From positions 40,239,144 to 40,303,143 of the forward strand of contig JAJKFL010000013.1 of NCBI GenBank assembly GCA_021186555.1: a stretch of DNA of 64,000 bases, read 5' to 3'. Both the position numbers and the translations under genes were made by a program. Below, piece by piece: positions 41,901 through 47,900 of this stretch (position 1 is its first letter; every line of letters begins with the position of its first letter). This stretch comes from Reticulitermes speratus (taxonomy: Eukaryota; Arthropoda; Insecta; Blattodea; Rhinotermitidae). The notes beneath the pieces were generated by a model. That model was not told the DNA's origin. It was given only the letters and a program-made list of their open reading frames with translations, and did not search any database.

Positions 41901-44900
41901 TTAGTTTTGGCAAAGTGTGCATAATGAAAATCATATAACATTTCAAAACTTTACAGAAACAAAGCACACAAACTGCAGGCCTCTCATCTTAAAAGCAGTA
42001 AGCTATTATGAAAATCACAGAAAATATCTGAAAATAACTGGAAAATATGCTTAAATATTGTGGGGCATCTCTCTGAACAGCTGATATCAAATGGTGGTAA
42101 ATACAATATTCAAAGCAACATATTCAAGCTAACTAAATGCAGCAAAGTCCTTCTTGAAAAGCAGTCATTCAGGTGGCCAAATGGTCAAGCAAGTCTCATC
42201 TTTCACTGTGCCCAAATACTCGTATGTATTTTCACACAAGCCAGCCAACATATTAAAAATTCTAGGTGATTCAATGCCATGACCAAAGTCCTTCTTTAGA
42301 AGCAAATAGTTATTCAGGTGGTCAAATGGTCAAGCAAGTCATCATCTTTTACTGTGCCCAAACATTCATTAGTTTTTTCACCAAAGCCAGCCAACATATT
42401 AAACATTCTAGGTGCTTCTGTGCTGTGACCTACATTACCTGCCAGTCTGGAAAAGAGCTTGGCTCACAGACAAAATTTTAAAACACAAACACATCCTCAT
42501 TTAGTACCTGCTCTAGAGTGCATTTCCTTCCTGAATAACTTACGAAGAATCTGGTATATTTCCCAAGCTACAGTACCAAACAGAAGGCCACATTCTTTGC
42601 AATCAGTCACTCCGTATATACAAAATAAGACTTCCTGTTTGTGCAGGTCATTTACTGCTGTCTGAATGGAAATGTTCAGCAAAATATAAAGGGTTCTGTA
42701 GGTATGACTCTGTGACTTGAGAGATTCCACAGCTATAGACATATGAAATTAATATCACGAATGCAAATTGAATGGTAAAGGTAAAAACATACACCAACAT
42801 ACTCTGTATATAGTTTTTTTTAACATGCAACAAAAGAACTACTGCATGAATTTCTAAATTCTGACAAGTGAAAAGATGATGGCTAATACACAGCTGACCA
42901 ACGTATTTTTCTTTCTCAAATGATGGTCTTCTGGGCTTTTCCACCATGCAGTTTCCAATGTTGTGGATAACTGTATTCTCTTCAACTGCAGGGTGAATGA
43001 ATCTGGTTCATGCCAACTGCCGTGACTGGGAGGAGGAACTGTATTGGTTACAGGAGGGTTTCAAGGGGTTTGACCAAGGAAAGCTACACAGAGGAAAGAG
43101 AGGATGGGACTTGCACTAAGCCAATCAGGGATGAGTGTTACAAGTGAGATAAATGGCCCCTCCAGGGACTTTCTGTAACTATAATTCGCCAAAACTCTTG
43201 AAACCTTCCTATTATAATTGGCATATTTCCTCCTCCCAATCACTTCAGCATCCACCTGCACTAAATGCAAGTACCACATTCCTTCAACACTGGAACAAAG
43301 CCATAATACTGCCTGGTGCAAAAACCCAGAATAACATCTGCAATGAGAACTTCAAAAATTATATATTTTCTTTATAGTACAATTGTAATGTCATCTGAAC
43401 ACTCACCCCAACAGTAACAAGCAGAGCTATGTTGCGCAGTTGTTCTGCCAGCTGCACATTCAGTTCATAAGCACGAAATGTTGTGACTTGAAACAGACGG
43501 CTAACAAGGTGTATATTTCCTTCCGTATCTCCAAAAACAAGATGACCATGTCCACTTGTAGCTACACTGACCTTCGCATCCTGGAAGTTTTGTTATCATA
43601 TTAAATTATTACTCATAGGCACTGCATTCACTTCTTAGCTTACAATCAAATGGTAGTAAATTTTTAGGCTTTTGCAGGGGTGCAGTTGAGGTCTCTGTTC
43701 CTCTGAAATGTGGTGCCGCATCACTGGGTGATAAGTGCCTGACATTTCAAGACAGCACAGTGATTGTAACGTCCATGAACATGGACATTTTGACCCTTGA
43801 AGATGAAACCACCATGCTGTCTCAATACCTCAGGCACAAATCACCCAGTGACACAATGCCACATCCCAGAACAGACACTTCAACAGGAAGTAAATTACAT
43901 CACAGTTTGAGCAGTAAATTCAAAAGAAAAGAGATCACAGTATACAACTCACAAATGTAGTGTGGTGACAGAAAAACAAGACAAGGCTGTGGATGAATTT
44001 ATTTTGGTTCCCACATAGACTACTATCAACACAAAGTCTATTTTTCCTACCTGAATTAGAAACAGTATAGCACTCAGCTCAACCTAACCATGCCCACAGA
44101 AGATGTTTTCCGAACCTACTGCAGATAATCATTTAACTGCCTTACCAACTGAACAACACACCTGTCACACACAACCTGTCCTCATCCCTGAAAAAGATGT
44201 GGCTGCAGATACCAAACCAAGACAGTAATTCTGTTCCAATAGATCTTTCCAATACAGTGATAACTTACGTATGTCCCTTTTGCTGGTATAACATTTTAAA
44301 ATAGTTACACTATGTACTGACGGGTATCTATAACTGCACTAGTAAGGAAAAAACAAATATTTTTCTCGCACTTGTCAGAATTATTATGTCTCCAACAAAC
44401 TAAAATTTGGTGCCAGTTAAATAATGTTATGTCAGTGTGCTAAGTTTGTGTTGGATCAAACAGACATAAATAAAATATAATTTCACGGACGTTTGACAGC
44501 AGATGACATAATATGGGCGAGTTAATTCTACAGGGTCATTAGTTAATGATCACTGTAATGTCAAGTGGTTCTAAACTTACTTTAAGTGTTTCAGCAATTC
44601 TCCCAGAGTCCACATCTTTGTTCAGCTCAAAGAAATTAAAACGTCTCCACTAAACAAAGAAAAAAATGAATTATGCATAAACACAGTCCCTAGAGTTGAA
44701 ATATCATTCTCGCAGGTATTGATCAGTAAATACTGGAATTAGACTTTTGCTTACTAACATGTGTCACAACGTTCCACTTGTCCTCAGTCAACTATGCTAC
44801 TGGGACTTCATTGTCATTTATTTTCATGTTTAATACACAAACCAATGATTAAATATTTACAAGTGTTTACACCACTTTTTTTCATACACAATTCAGGAAC

Positions 44901-47900
44901 AGTTTCATTAGTTTGTTACTTTTCTGTAACTGACGAATGTAAATCCACATGATAATCTGATGTCAATACTGCCAATAGGACATTCCAAAACTGAGCAGCA
45001 GTGCTATACGCTGGTGTTGCCCAGGTCAAACTTCAGCTGGGCCAATCATACTTCTGCTCAGTCCCTCCAGCTAAATGCCAGATGGTACCTCAGTTAGAAC
45101 ATGACACTTCCTTCCTAATCCCTTCCAATTCAACATTTACAAATCTCTGTGTCATCAATTCCATACAGTTTGACTTATTAACAGCGTCATAAATTACGCG
45201 ACACAGAAAAATAACACTTCATTCACCATTACAATTTCTCATAACCGTATTAGAACTGTTACATAAATTTTAGTACAGGTGAAGTTGTCCCTGTGCCCAA
45301 ATAACAACCACACCATGAGGGCATATTGAGTAGGCCTATACAGCTCTTTGGCATTCAAAGAAGGTGATTGGCCAGATTCATGCCATGGCTACTCTGCTTC
45401 CAAGCAAGCAGCCCCCAGAACCCATTGAACAGAAGGCTGAGTGGGCCCAAGAGTCAGTCTGAACTCTTCAAAGAACAGAAAAATCTCTTGCCCCTTCTCG
45501 AAGTGAAACCACTTTTTAGTATATTATGCACTAGTACATAATAATGCCAAAATGTTATTTTTGGTCTAACATTTAACTGCTTTTAATTCTTCATTTATCA
45601 TTTATTAGAGATGATGTTATTCTTTAACAAAAGCAAGATTTATAAGTAAATGTGAAAAAGAAATTGTAATATACAGAATGTCTGCTGACTTTATGTCATA
45701 ACTTCAGGACTGGATTCCTAACCTCATACCAAGTCAAAAATGTTATACCAACATGGGTCCAATTTGCAACTGTTACCAAGCTACGGGACTTTTAACAGTG
45801 AATGAATAATGGCAGGTGGGTACAAAAACACATGTAAGTTAATGGAAGATATAGTACTGTTTACTTCAAATAATGGTAAAATGTTACAATGTCTTTACAA
45901 CAAGTGTTCATAATGGTCACCTTTGGCCTGGATACACAGTCTGGCCTGTTTTCACGTGCCTACAGAAATGGGTGGGTACCTCATCCTGTTGGTAGTACAT
46001 CTGACTGCATGTGTGTGTGTGAGAAGAGGAATATCTTCTAAGAGAGCTGACAGTTCATTTTCCAAACATTAGCATCAATGTCACCTGTCAGCTGTTGTAT
46101 GCATCCACCATGCAGCCTGCTGAAGGTTACTGGCAAGCACAAAGTTCCAAGTTCAAAATCCCACATATTTGTGATAACTGCCAATCAGACCCATGCTGAT
46201 ATGACATTTTTGACTCAGTATGAGATCTGTAATCTAATCCTAAAGTTATGATAAGTCATGGGGTACCCCGTATGACATGGTTTTACAGTACTTTCATTCT
46301 GCATCATATTAGATCATGTTCAGACCTTTGGATTTGTGCATATAAACAAAGGTTAGGATTTTGATTTTTTGTGTGTATAAATCAAGGTTAGGATTCGGCC
46401 TGTGTGTGTATAAACCTAGGTTAGGGTTTGGTTTATGTATGTATAAAGCAATGATATACTTTGGACATATCTGTAAAGCAAAGTGGATTAACCATTCTCT
46501 TTAAACAATGCCTTTAGCTCACTCTGAAACATAAAAATCACAAACTGCATTAAAAGTCAGCTTGATATTTCTGTGCAATATCAGTGACACTTCCTGCCAT
46601 ATTTCTCAATGAATTAACAAATGACATACAAATTCTGGTTCTATAAACCAAGGGTATGCCCTTGATTTGTATGGGGATGGTGGCAGAAATCAACAGCCAG
46701 CCACGTACTTACAATATGTTTGCAATGTACTTCCAAGATAATTTCTCTAAATGAGAAGCAGGGCATGAATTCAGGTGGTGCTATATTGTCATGATACTGA
46801 AATGTTCATCCTTAAATGTTTCATCCACTACTCATGCAACTGTCCTTCAAGGTATGCATCAACAAACAAATGCAAATGGTTTGGTATTAATGGAGAAATA
46901 ACTTTTGAAACTATAATACACAAGCTACTCCTTTATGAATTACTTTTTTATTCACAATTTTGAATATTATGCTTCTTTTGACAGTGCTAACTAATACACA
47001 GGTACTGTTCACTTGTAAATGAGGTCTAGCCATAAATTTTATGTAATAGACTTACGAATAAATTTTGAAGGTCACATTTCACACTATAAACTTATCTCCA
47101 TCAGCCAGTCACAGTTATGCAGAAGAAATAGCATTATAAAGTAACCAAGTATAACCTAGGAAAGAATACTGATCATGTAAGCACTCAGACTGCTGGATGT
47201 CTACAAGGATTAGGGGGTATTCCAGATACTATGTGACAAATCACTTTGTTTGAACTTCATGTTCATCATTCTTACACTAACATTATTGGTTTTTAGTATT
47301 AACAACTATGAATTCCAACTATGTAAGAAGATCCCTAGGGATACAACAGAGATACATTATTTTTCAAAAGTGTACTACTGAGATGCCGAGAGTAATCCAC
47401 ACAACAGAGTTGAAAGTTGATTTCATTTAATTTCTTTATTTATCCTGTTGATCAAAATACATTGATATAGGACATGTCAATATATAATTACACATTATTA
47501 AAGTAAAATAGTATTTAGTCTACTTGTATCAGTAGCCAATTTCCGAGAAATCTTCATTCAGATAATCTTCTATTGTATAGTAGCACCCCTTAATAAGTAA
47601 CTCCTTCAATTTCTTTTTAAACTGGTTGATATTTTCTATTTGTTTGATATTGTTAGGCAATTTGTTGTAGTAGATACAGCCTGCTACTGATGGTTTACTG
47701 TTATAGATTTCTAAGTTATACCCATATATATGATAATCTTTATTATTTCTTGTGTTAAGTGTATGTATTTGTTTATTTACAGCGCAGTTACACTTTTCTT
47801 TTACATATAGGATTGTTTCTAGAATGTATAACGAATATACTGTTAGTATCTTTAGACGTCTAAAACTATCTTTGCTAGATTCCAAGCGTTTTAACCCTGC

